Below are positions 11,718-24,400 of a stretch of 64,000 nt of DNA, one piece after another. Each line of letters opens with the position of its first letter. Position 1 is the first letter of the stretch. Location of the stretch: the NCBI GenBank assembly GCA_003255065.1, contig QAOA01000512.1:206746-270745 (forward strand), read 5' to 3'. This stretch comes from Cercis canadensis. Its lineage: Eukaryota; Streptophyta; Magnoliopsida; Fabales; Fabaceae. The position numbers and the translations under genes are program-made. Below the pieces are notes generated by a model, which had not been told where the DNA came from, made no database searches, and worked only from the letters and a program-made list of their open reading frames with translations.

Positions 11718-12942
11718 CTGAAACATGTGAGATGTCAAAAAATAGTTGAGTTGTACTGAAAACTGGACCTTGTCCATTTGGTGCATAAGACATCGTACAC
11801 CTGTCAATATTGATTGGGTTATGTTTTGTCTCTTAAAATCTAGAAAGTGTCAATTTATACATGAAGCAAAGGGGAATTTCTTTGGAGGCATAATCCAGAA
11901 GGGTCTGCTACTATTCTGTGATGCCAAATTTGCAATCACCATCAAAATTCTCAATTATTAGCCAAAAGAATTAAAACAGGTTAGACACTGACATTTTTTT
12001 ATCAAAAAAAAAACAAAAAGGAAACTGAATTTGTAGCCTTGCTGTGGTTGCTGCACATGTTTTGGCCCAACCATGTTGGACCAGTGTTGGCTGGGCCTAG
12101 CAAAGTCAAATGAATGAAAACCAAGGCAACGATTTGCAGACAAAACTAGAATCAACACTGCTATTTAAACATTTTTTTAAAAATCGGCTATACAGTACAA
12201 TTATGAAATTTTGTGGGACAACATTTATGTTCTGTAATTTCGTATAACGTACAAGTAATTAAAATAGAAGGGAGAGAAGATCGATGAAAAAAGAAAAAAG
12301 AAACAAAAAATGTTAAGAAACGAGTACACTGACTTTAAATAGTCATACTCATATTCACAAAAAAATAACTCTCTATTAAATTAATATAGTGATGTGATTT
12401 GAACTTCTAACAAAGAGCAGGGCCTAAGGCTCTAATCAGTAGGTGGTTTGTCACCTCATGTTCAAATGATTCTGTGGATTGTGAATTTTTTATGTTAGAG
12501 AAGGAGATAAGACAAGGAGACAATGCTTGTAACTTTGGTTATAGAACTCAACTGGTGTAGTTAGAAACTTAAGTATATATAGATGATGCAAAACTCCTGC
12601 CCAATGAAAATTGATTCACTTGGTACATGTTTTCATGGGGCCCAAATTTGGAGACGGTCAATTAAGCACAGGACATAAAGAAAAAGTTAACAAAAATAAA
12701 ATCACAAACCATAATTTGATCACTTTTCTTTCTTTCTTGTCGGGAGGTTGATAAAGGGTAATGCAATCTAATCAAATCATTAATCATTCCTACAAATACA
12801 ATTGAGGAAACAGCCATACTTTAATAGCCCACCATGTCAACTACTTTCTAAGAAAGTAAACTTTTATATATAGTTTTCTTTTTTTATCCCTTTATTTGTC
12901 TAGATTCGTTTAAAATACTAAATAGTTCATGGTTAAGTTTTA
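11718..12942. other. Intergenic DNA, no gene seen
   Basis: Short open frames on both strands at 11746-12158 have no recognisable domains. A weak SINE-like segment on the minus strand around 12340-12460 (B-box-like AGTTCAAATC) is too uncertain to call. Confidence 0.4.
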
Positions 12943-13201
12943 GGAAACAACTATTTTCACATCTTATTTTATTAATGTCATATTCTATTTAATATTTAAA
13001 TATGATATAGATTAAATTGCACTCAATTAATATAATTTTTTTTTTAACTTTGACTAAAATCTTTTCTATATGTATTAATGAGGATTTTTATAATTGATTA
13101 AAAACTTTTTATATTAAATTAGGATAAATTAGTCTATATTATATTTAAATATTACATAAGGTATGTCATTAATAAAATTGTGTATGAAAATAACGGCTCC
13201 C
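12943..13201. mobile_element. Inverted-repeat MITE, family X copy 2
   Basis: About 259 bp, homologous end to end with 9757-10010. Termini GGAAACAACTATTTTCAC (left) and, in reverse, GGGAGCCGTTATTTTCATAC (right) show the better preserved tips of the family. Central text such as ATTGATTAAAAACTTTTTAT is shared, in opposite orientation, with copy 1. Target duplication not resolved. Confidence 0.7.
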
Positions 13202-16200
13202 TAAATTTTATTGTGGTTGTTCTGACGGTTTACAAGTTGTATGTTTGAATCNCTTGAGTTTTAAAAGTGATAATAATTAAATTTTATATTCACAAATTTG
13301 TAAAAATCATACAAGTAGTTTTATGAGAGAATTATTACAAATAAACTCAAATAAAAAGAATTTTATGTTTGTTCTAAAGTTATACCTTATCCTACTTTAG
13401 CTAGAGTATATAATTATTCTTTATGATGAGTGGTCATTCTGTCTCTAGTAATCATACATTGACTACGAAATATCATAGAATGACTACTAGGCATTCGTCA
13501 TGTAGAACGAAAAATTACCACTTGTCAATAGCTAAAGTGAAATAAAATGTGTAACTTGAAAATCCACCTAAAATTATTTTTATTTGTATTCCTTTATAAT
13601 AATTTTCTCAATAATATTTTTTCTTCGTTCATCTACTCATTATCTTTAATTTCAACCTTGCGAACCCCCCTTCAAGCATTTTTTGCCTCATTTATTTCTT
13701 TTGCATATTCATAGACAAATTTTTCTTGTGTACATCATTGATGGAGTAAAAAATCTATACAAGCAACTTGATTTATATATTTTTAGTAATAAATATTTCA
13801 TAAAAATTATCTTAATTATGACCTAGATAATTTTAAATAGTTTTATATAATAAACTTCAACAAAACATAATAAAAAGTAATCAAACTAGAACACTATTTT
13901 CGAATTAATCATAATTATTTATTTTATTATTTTATGCTTTTTATATGAAAAATACATTTTGAAACAAGAAAACATCTTAAATTAAAATACATAAATAATT
14001 TAACAATATTAATATCTTAAATTTAAGTAATTGTAAATAAAATCATAAAATTTTAACCATTTTTATAAATATTTTATTTTTCATTATATTCGATGTACCA
14101 AATAAAAATGACATCAAGATATGGACCCATATATATCATTGATCTCTACCAAAAGGTTGATAGTGATACATTGGGCTCCCGTAAACGATTGCAAAACCAT
14201 AACAAAATTTGTTTTTTCAGTTCATTTGCAGGTCGCTGTTAGGGAAAAATACAAAATTAAAAGGCCGGCCAATTATAACCAATTAATAACTCATTAACTA
14301 CTTTAATAAGCATGTTCATTAATCATTGGGTTATAGAGAGCAAAATCAATTGATTCTCTTTTATGCAGACTATGTGGGTTTTATTACGTTAATTCGAAAA
14401 TAAATAGATCGTGTTAAAATTGACCTAGTAAGTTATTAGGGTCGATCTACCCAACACAACCCATTACCCAAATTGCCAACCCAACTCAAAAGCTTTACCA
14501 AACATACTTTTGTTATACATAATGAAAGAAGGATGTGTTTGAATTTGCGTGGGAGTTAAATAATCACTGGGTGTAATTTAGTTAGTATACTGAACTCTGT
14601 GTGCGACGAATCTTGAATTAATGTCAAGAATTTAAACTCTGTCAAAAGCATTAGTAGTCAATGCATGTCAAAATCTAAACGATAATTAGTCTCACAAAAA
14701 AAAATATAAGGACCACTTCACGAGAAGCCAAAAAAATATGTCCAATTATATAAAATTGTTATCATGTATATAAGTTATAAAAAGTATAAATATACAATAA
14801 TGGAGTACGTATAAGACGAGCTGGCCTTGTTGGTCAATTATGCTCTTCTCATTTAGGGACTTTATTTTGTATATTTCTTAGCAGAAAGAGAAATATATTT
14901 CATTTTTTGTTTTTTTGGGTAAAGCAAAGATCTTTCATATTTAAATAATTTTTTGAAAAAAACAAGTATGAAAGAAAAAGGGAAAGAATAAAAAGGCATA
15001 TTCTGTATATGCAGAGTCGTAAACAATTATGCTTTTGCGTCTTACGTGGATTTAACAGCACCGACAAAATCCAGTTTAGATCATTGAAGATCTAAAGCCA
15101 TTTGGCCAATGGTCATAAACAATTTCAATATAATTTTGCCTTGGAATCCAGTGTTAAAAAAATGGGGGTCAAGGATAAGGACAGAGAGGTTTTCTTTTAA
15201 ATCTACAAGGTCAAACCATAAATGCCAACTAATAAGACCAAAACAAACAAGATGCTATGAAGTATACGAAAGCTCGTAATTAAATTAATAATCACATATA
15301 TTTGCAATAAAATAATAATCTTTCATACTAAGATAATCACTTTAGATTAGTTTTAGTTTTAATTTTTTTCATTTTGCTTATAAGCATAAATGTGAGGAGA
15401 GTAAGTGGTGATAATAGAATTTATGATATCAATCACTGAAATTCCTACAAGTTCATACGAAAGGTGCCATTGGACTCATAAGTAAAATAACATCTATGAA
15501 CTCTTTTATTTTTATAGTCAAGGTATCTCGGGCTAATTTTTATACATTGAGACTATAGGTCATCTTTGGACAATCTTAAGAGAGCACTCTTACATAGGCC
15601 TAGAAAATTTGAAGGGAAAATTCCTATAGATGTTAGCCCTAAAATTTAAACTTTGGTTAGCTTAGATGAACTTATGACATTTTTATTACCAAGCTAAACT
15701 TTGGGTTTGCATCAACATTATCTAGCATCTAGTGTTTTTTCCTTTCAATTGTGTTATTGGAGATTATACACTAAGAATATCCAATTCTCTCTCATAAATT
15801 ATACTCCATCTATTCTCAATAGAATTTGAACTTAGGATTTCTAGGATTATTGGAATGTTTAATCATGAATAACTTCTCAATTTTATTTTTTTTTGAGTTG
15901 AAAAAACTTCTCAATTTTATGAGTGTATATAAACAATTTTTTTTGTTGGCAAAGTATATATAAACAATTGAGTTAATAGTTGCTGGTATCTAAAATTTTA
16001 TTTCTAAAAACGTTTGTAATAGTTACACTTATATATTATTATCAAATTAACATAAAATGTCTTTCTATTTTTAATTTACGATAAACAATAATCTATTTTT
16101 AAACAATGCTATTTAAATTACCTTTCTTCTATTGAATTTTGTGGAGGGATGGGGTGGATGCACCTTAAAATGATGCTCCATAAACCTCCATATTCTTGTT

Positions 16201-17735
16201 TCTCAAAATATGAATTTCAATACATTTTTGTAAACTAGAAATCAAACATGCACAATGAGATTCCAATTTTGATTTTAACTAAACGCAAGTTGTGTACATC
16301 GAAACAATGAGTATTTTCTTTCTGTACAAGTATCTATCTCAACAAATTTGCTAGGTTTCTCTTGTAGTTTAAAAGTTCTCAGTTTGTAAACTTAATTCTA
16401 AAGAAGCAATCGATCAGTAACTAAGTAATTCTAAAAGTTGGCATCGTGGGAGGAATGTTAGGACTTCCACCCATGGAGGAGCTATAGGTGACTAATTGGT
16501 AAGAAGCATTTCTCGAATATCTACACTTCCATTTTGACAGTCGCAAATGGCTATCTTTTCTAGAGGTTTACAATTTTTTTTTTTTTCTGAGTTAGATGGA
16601 CTATATGGCCAATGCTGCCATTTAAGTTACGAGGAGGATCAAACTTAAGAAAGGGGGAGCAAGGGACAATCTTAAATGTTGAAGGCGACTCAATTGAGCC
16701 AAGTCTTTTCCTTCCTAAAAGTTTAGGTTTGTTTTATATATTCTAATGATTTGAAATGTCTATTTAATTACAAAACAATTCGCATGTGAAACATTTTGTT
16801 ATAATTAAAAGTCCATGTCTAGAGATTAAAGTTGATGTTTCTTGCGTAGTGATTTTTTTATTTGATAAATAAAGCTAAATTTTTAATTGGGGACATAAAA
16901 AAAATGAGAATTTGAACTTAGGATTTCAATCTTTTTAGGAGTTTTTTAAACCAATTGTGCTATGTGTGCTTGTATTCATTGCATAGTAATTGTAGCTGAC
17001 AATACTTGTGTTGAGGTCAAGAGCTGGGTGACGATGACACTCGGTGAGGTTAAGATCCAATCTGTATAAGTGTATAAGTGAACTAAGGGCCAAGTTGGTG
17101 ATACCCAAACTCTGAATGTCAAATTAAGTCGAGATTGAGCTAAAAGGATGCAAATAAATGGTGAGTGTAAAAAGTGGTAATACCTGTAGGATGGTTGTAT
17201 TTATAGAGGTGTGAGGGCTATTTTGATGATTATATGAGACGGGGCCTAAATGGACCCTAAAAATTTAAGCCAAGTAAGGGGTATAAACAGTAGTATATAA
17301 TTAAGCAATCATATTGACATCAGAGACTCTATATTTTTTCCTATTAACTTTTGATCTAAAATGTTGAATGTATGTGTTAACATTAAATTTTATTCCTAGC
17401 TCCTTGTGTAAGAGGATCACGCATTAAAAGTTTAAGACTCAACTAGAATATCTAGCAATCAGTGGGAAAAAAAGTATTTCGCATGGGATTTTTTTTTAAA
17501 AGAAAAGGTATCAAAACATTTATTTATTTTGACAACAAATTTATACCAAATTATATTTCGAGAAGATTGATAATTATAACATAATAAAATTTTAATTAAA
17601 TTAGCAAATTCAAATCTGAAAGATATTTTGTTTCTATTAATGGTGTGGTAAATTTGTGTGTTTGAATTTAGTCTTTGTATAAGTAAAATTTACTTCAATT
17701 TAAATCTTTAGTATCTAGTGTATAAAACATGAACA
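13202..17735. other. AT-rich intergenic DNA, no gene seen
   Basis: Contains a single N at 13252 and many A/T tracts. SINE-like B boxes in reverse (around 15825 and 16912) hint at old insertions but lack boundaries. No gene, RNA or coding transposon recognised in this 4.5-kb stretch. Confidence 0.45.
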
Positions 17736-17905
17736 TGTTAGATATAAAATTATTTATGGATATTCACCTAACAGCTTAAGCTTTTGGGTTAAATCAGTTT
17801 TTTACATATAAAAGCTTATGCTATTAGGTGAAGACCCAAGAACAGCTTCAACTCAAAAGCTTGAGTTGTTAGGTAAAAGCTCAATAATAATTTTTATATC
17901 AAATA
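17736..17905. repeat. Inverted repeat with about 62-bp arms
   Basis: The left arm, with CACCTAACAGCTTAAGCTTT (17772), pairs with the right arm read in reverse, which has TACCTAACAACTCAAGCTTT. The arms match over about 62 bp around a roughly 45-bp centre. It could be a MITE or two head-to-head fragments of a retroelement end; no target duplication was found. Confidence 0.65.
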
Positions 17906-19999
17906 TACTCCGCACGTGAAAGCCTTTTAGGTTTAAAGCATAGACAAAACACAAGTCCACTTATATTTTATGCAAAAATTTTAATTTAATTGAAGAAGTA
18001 GAGGATGAATGATTTAATCTCTTGATCACTTAGTCAAAGAGGCTTTGATATCATGTTTCCAAAAGTAGACTTTTTTTAAAAAAAAATGAATTAATTAAAT
18101 GAAATTTTAAAACCGTAGAATTATTATATTTTGAAAAAAAAAATCCATGAATTTAAAGTTTCATTATGTTTATTCATATAAAATGTTTATTATAAATTCA
18201 AATTTTTATTGAAATATGTAATTTTAAATATATTTCTTCAAATATTTTATTGAATTTGATTTTTATTTGTTTTATTTTACTAGATATTTTTTGCTAACTT
18301 TTCATGTGATCCATAATGCACATTAATACTTTATGTTATATGAAATTTTTATGTAGAATCATTATATCATCACTCAATATTATTGTTTATTATCATTATT
18401 TTGATTTGATAAGATACATATGGGAAAACGTAAACTTCTTGTGAGGAACAACAAAATAGTGAGACAATAAAGTTTGGTATTACCAAATACTTGATGATTG
18501 CAAGCAGCATGTCGTCATCGTGTAGCAGCATGCTAGGATGGGCAAAAGAACCTCCTTACGTTTTTTTACTTTTGTCCTTATAATTGAGTGATCATTACAT
18601 CCCAACATAATGATTGATGATGTATAAATTAAGTCTTTACCATAGTAATTCAAAATTTTTATTATGTGACAAATTCTAAATTTAACTTATTTTACTTAAA
18701 ATCTTTTTTTATCACACTCATTACAATTTATATATAATTTGTTTCATTAAATTTATGAATTTATCATTTCTCTTTATTCAATAAAATATTTTTCATCATC
18801 AATTTTTTTTTTCCATGAACATTAACTCACACACAATAGTTTCATCTAAAAGAAAGCTTACTCTTGTAATATTAAACTGTTTTTAGAAACTATATTAAGA
18901 AGTAATTACTACAATTTAATTTTTTTTGAAAAAATTTCTATCCATATTTTCACTCACACCATTAATGTGATGGGGGTGGCTACCAAATTCTAAATGTTCA
19001 ATAAATGATGTGGACCTCTTCTCATTACTTGTTCAGCTATGATTGGATAACGTTTCAAGCTAATAATGACTTTTCCCTTTGGCACCAAGCCATGATTAGG
19101 AGAACTTGAAGAGCAAATAAAAGAAAGAATATTGGCGGTTGAACTAAAAAGTGATTCTCATACGATATCCCATATAAAGTAACTTTCCATAAAAATATGC
19201 AAAATCCTCGTTGGATTATCACCTTCCTAATGCGTGTTACATTAAACATTGGACTAAAAGCAAATGGATAATGCTACTTGATGTGATGCAACTCTTCATC
19301 TTTTTTTTTTTGTGTTAAAAGAATGTGCTAATAGTTGTAATGCAATGCAACTAAAATTGAGATAAGCTTGGTGAACTTTTCCTCATGCATAGCAGCGAAT
19401 GCTAATACTGCTATATAAGAGATAGTGATGGGCCATTGCTAATAGCAGTAATAGGATCTTCATACTTTGTGGAATCATGGCAAATCCCATTTCCAATTTG
19501 AGTATCTCAATTGATTGGCGTCTTCTCTCTTCAACTCTTTTTGTCTTTTTCTTTTGTCCACTTTTCCCATAGCGATTCTGCTTACTCTCTACTTGTTCTC
19601 CATTTTTTACTGTGTCAACAAAAATTTCCAACACACTGGGCCACTTGCTTTTATTTATTTGTTTATTTTTAAAGATAACAAATTAGTTTAGCTTCCTCAT
19701 ATAGAGGAAGAAGAAGAGGGTAAAAAATGGTCCAAAGCATTTAAGAGGTTTTGCTTCTGGTGATGGTGGGTGACAGATGGTGTACAGAATAAGCATGACA
19801 AACACATGGGATCATCATCCCCTTCATAATTCTCAACCACCCAGAAGGACCAATCCCATTTTTTTTTCTCTTCATTTTATATAATATTTTATTTATTGCA
19901 ACACATTTCATGTTTCAGATAAGTACGGGTATATGATTAGACTCGTATTTGCAGAAAAGGAAATTAAGTGGGTATGGTTCTATTATTAGACGAAAATTT
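17906..19999. other. Intergenic DNA upstream of the CIPK gene
   Basis: AT-rich up to about 19000, then a less AT-biased stretch. No coding region recognised. A TATATAAG at about 19412 is a possible but unproven core-promoter element; it is far (2 kb) from the CIPK start codon. Confidence 0.35.
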
Positions 20000-21419
20000 G
20001 TCTTGTTGCAGAGAAGTCATTTGTGGGTGCCTCAGAAACATCAAATCTCACGTCTTTTGAGCGAAATCAAGAGCCAGATAAAACCATTATCAGCAGCTAG
20101 CTAAGGCTTCCACTTCTTCTTATCTCCATAAAGTTCAAGTGTATCTTCTCTCTCTTGAGCTACCCGTCTCCCTATCTTTCTGTCTGTGCACTTTATACTT
20201 TTCCATTTTCATATCTATCCATCTATTTTACACTTACATGAATTTCAAGCTATTATATAGGAATAGGATAGTTCCTTGTGGAGCTTGTGACTACTTGATC
20301 TGGGGTATTTCTTGTTTCATTGTCAGCATCCCTTTGGGTCATACTGGTTCCCTACACAGTTTTTCATCTTAGTTTCAGCTAAATTTTCTGAAAGTTTTGA
20401 GCTTTCCCATCTACTTTGATTCCTTTTCAGGGTGAATTTCTTGTGATTGTCTTAATTTTTTATTCCCCAATTGGGAGTGGAATTTAAGGACTTACTGTGT
20501 CTGTTATTTGAATTTTGGGTCGGTTTTTGTTCAGTTGAAGAATTTTCTATTCTGGTAGAAAATTGTTGTTTTTCTTGCTGTATAAGGATTTTGCAAAAGA
20601 GGGTCTTCAAATTTTTTTTTTGATAGTGGTTCCTCTATTACAAATCTAGCCTCAAAAGTAACAATTTGCTTAAAGGGGCAGTGTTAGTTCGCCTTTTTGA
20701 TTCATATTGGGGCAGAAATCTGGTTGCGGGTGCAATCATTTACTGGAGATTATTGGACAAATTTTGAGGTTATTTCTCGTCCTACCTATGTTGCTCTGTT
20801 TTCCTCTGTACCTTAAATCCAGCAAGAATCAGTTTCTTCAATATTTAATAAGAACCATGTGGAGTTCATTAGTGGATGCTGAGATTGCCCACGTAACTTG
20901 AGTGCGGGGTTTCATATTACATGTGCTGCCTCCCTCTTAATTAGTTGATTCATAATTTAATCTATTGCTTTCTTCATTTTTTCCTGTTATTTTGGAGTTG
21001 GGTTTCAGTGCAAAGCTTCCCCTCTAAGGTCTTTAAGCTTCTTGCATATGAAACATTATTCTCCTGGATCTTACTTGTTGAAAATGGGGTTTCTGGGAAG
21101 TTTTTTTGTACTTGCACCATAAAGGATCCCTATTATGGTAGAGCATAATGTCTTAAGAATGCATACTAAAAATGAATTGATGACTTACTGCTTATGTGCA
21201 TCTTGGGTTTGAACATGTATGTTTTGTTTGAATCCTTAAGCTGCAGTAGCATTGCCTAAACACTCACCACAATTGACTACACTTAAACTTTGTTTTCATT
21301 TGTCATTTAATTTGTTGACAGCATTTAGCTAGGAGCTGAATTCTGATATGAATTTCAGGTAGATTTTTCATAAGTGAGTAAAAATTGAAAGTTACCATAA
21401 AGTTCAACATTCATTGAGT
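20000..21419 (+). promoter_or_regulatory. Probable 5' UTR / leader region of the CIPK gene
   Basis: About 1.4 kb with a T-rich, intron-like composition lies between the more AT-rich upstream DNA and the CIPK start codon. A good 3' splice site, GAATTTCAG at about 21351-21359, lies 60 bp before the ATG, so a leader intron is likely. The donor and the transcription start could not be fixed by eye. Confidence 0.35.
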
Positions 21420-24400
21420 ATGAGTCAGCCTAAAATCAAGCGCCGAGTGGGTAAATATGAGGTGGGGAGGACAATTGGTGAGGGAACCTTTGCAAAGGTG
21501 AAATTTGCAAGGAACTCTGAGACTGGGGAGCCTGTGGCTCTGAAGATTCTTGACAAAGAGAAGGTTCTCAAGCACAAGATGGCTGAACAGGTATTTGTTT
21601 GAGTATCCTGCTCTGCACGTGTACTCTTCCTCTCCTTTTCATATTGGTCATTGAATTTGTAGAGGACATACAATTCTGTGCCATAATTGCTTCCTCTTAT
21701 CTTCCTAGGGCTTTCAAGAGATTGATAGATTCAGGTTTTCTTGAGCCTAGTTTTAGGCTGGGGGTTACAGTCTTCACATGCATCTTGTTCTTTTATATGG
21801 GAAACTTCATGCCATATGTTATGTGATAGAGTTTATTCATGACAGTGAAATTTCTTGGATGATTTTGAATGTGTTTTCACAGATCAAGCGGGAAGTAGCC
21901 ACAATGAAGTTAGTAAAGCATCCAAATGTTGTTCAATTATATGAGGTCTCTATCTCTCTCTCTCTCTCTCACGCACACACACACCACCCCCTCTCCCTAA
22001 AACATCCTATCTCTCAGTTTTCCCATTGTAATTTCTTCTTTATGATATTTGTTTAAGGAACAGACGAATCCTAGTTTTAAATCTTGATGATTAAAAAGAA
22101 GTTATCAACTCTTTTATTTGACTAAATACTATTATTGATGGCCTACTTTTAACCTCTTTTTATTCTATCCTTTCTAGCATGTATGCATCTCCAGTTTATA
22201 ATTATCTGAAGGGTTGCTATTCCTTAAAGCAATAGATAGTAATGGTTCACTATACAATTGCCAAAAACTATTTTTTCACTAAAAATTATGCTCACCATGC
22301 CAAAAATTTCTCAAGGTGTCCTGACAAATTATTTAAAACCACCGGAGGCATTAAAAGATCTTTAAAAAGCTAACAATGACGTTTTAATCACATGTAGTTG
22401 TAACAATGTTGACTCATCATTATACTCATACACCATTTTCTAAGTTTTATTCATGGTAGATAGGCAAGATTGCAAATGATAGATGCAGCTGGTTGAAATT
22501 ATTCCATTTGATAACAGGAGAAGCTGCCTTACTTCATTTCCTTACTCTGATCATGCCAAATCATTACTGCATTTAGAGAGGACAGTTTTAAATAGTAGGA
22601 ATAAAGGACATTTAGCATATTAGTTTGCCATACCACATCAATCGTCCTCCACTGCCATTACCCTCAAGGCCTTCTTCCATAATGATTTGCAGACATAATG
22701 ATATATCAGGAAGTGAAAAGGCTAAGAGTTAGATCAGATTCTTCATTTTTAGAAATTGACTCTCTCTTTCTCTCTGTCTCATTATTTTCAGTCCAGCTGA
22801 TATCAAAAGAGTAAAAAAATTGAGAATCCTTTTGGGCATTTTCAAATTTGCTGATGTTGCTTTTATATCTGCTTATCATCTAACATTTTCACCGGTATGG
22901 ACTATTTAACTGGCCAAACATTAATTGATAGAAGTCAAAGAAACTTACTTTCAAAGGAAGTAAAACTGTGAAAGGAAACTAAATTAATTCTCAGCGCATT
23001 GTTTACTTTGCTGCTAAATTCCATTCCTGATAGTCCTTATGTTGAATTGCATTATCATTTTCAGGTCATGGGAAGCAAGACAAAAATATATATTGTTTTG
23101 GAGTTTGTGACCGGGGGCGAACTATTTGATAAAATTGTGAGTAAATGGTGACATACTGGGTTGTCTTTGTGGTTCACCAATCTTTTTTAGCATGGATATC
23201 ATGTACTGTTCATCCACCATAATATGTTTTCTCTTCATTCCTTCCTTAAATTCCATATTTGAAGTGAAAAAGGTGTTGTATATGTTCTAATGGACTTGCT
23301 GTTCTGAAGGTAAACCATGGACGAATGGGCGAAGATGAAGCACGTAGATATTTCCAGCAGCTTATAAATGCTGTTGATTATTGCCATAGCAGGGGTGTCT
23401 ACCACCGAGACCTGAAGGTAAGACCTGTTCTCCCAATTTACAGTACATAGGCAGATGCCAGAATAGTTTATTTGAGTTTTAATACATGACTCTCTACAAT
23501 CTTCATTATTTTTTTGCTCTGGTTCATGAAATTTCTGCAGCCAGAAAATTTGCTATTAGATGCTTATGGCCACCTTAAAGTTTCTGATTTTGGGTTGAGT
23601 GCACTATCCCGACAAGTGAGGGTAATCATTATTCATTGCCTTTCTAAATTACTTTTCTTAGTTGTTTATCCTCATTCATTATATTAATTTTGTTGCTATT
23701 AAGTCTAGTGCTAATGCTTAAAGAAAATGAAATTAGGATCTGAAAGTAATATTACTGTTTGTTGTAGTATAGTGACTGAATACAAGTTTTTCGATGTACT
23801 TTTAAGCAATTGAAATACTAATTGTAGTACATGTTTGTGAGTTTATGCATATGTATGTACTCTCTGTATTGGCAGTTTTCCTTTATTGGAATTCAAGTCT
23901 ACTAATTAGATTTTACTGACTTTGGTGGGTGTTGTAATCCTTGTATGTGGTTGACATACAGATGCTACTTATAGATGATAGGCGACAGATTTAGAAAACC
24001 TGGTCACCATGGCTCTATAGTGGGTTTAGGATTCCAAAGTTGAAGATTTTTAGGATTAGGCTTCAAGGAGCTTCCATGTAGGGTTTAGGTAATCTGTGAT
24101 TGGTCAGACCAAGATTTAGAAGGTGAATGGCTAACTAGAAAGAAACTAAAGCAGTTGTTCTAAAATCTCAGGCGGCACAGAGTCATTAGTGAATTAAGAC
24201 AAATAACATTAGGGTTTTGTGTAATTGATTATCCGATAGTGAAGATGGTTTACCTCAATTAAAATTATGCTGTTTCCCGTCCTAGTAGCTACTATCTTTC
24301 CACAATATGATGGTTATGAATTGGAAAGATGCTTAGAAGGTTAAGAGGATTATTTGTCTTACAAAATGGTTGTGTTGACAGGATGATGGACTGCTTCATA

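Noticed and set aside
11746-12158. Two overlapping short open frames on opposite strands
   Set aside because: No domain, no splice context and no supporting composition.
16870-16985. Minus-strand SINE-like segment with A- and B-box-like motifs
   Set aside because: No clear A tail, boundaries or target duplication; motifs this short occur by chance.
20139-21148. Open frames of 60-77 codons before the CIPK start
   Set aside because: They are Leu/Phe-rich translations of T-rich leader or intron sequence with no conserved motif.
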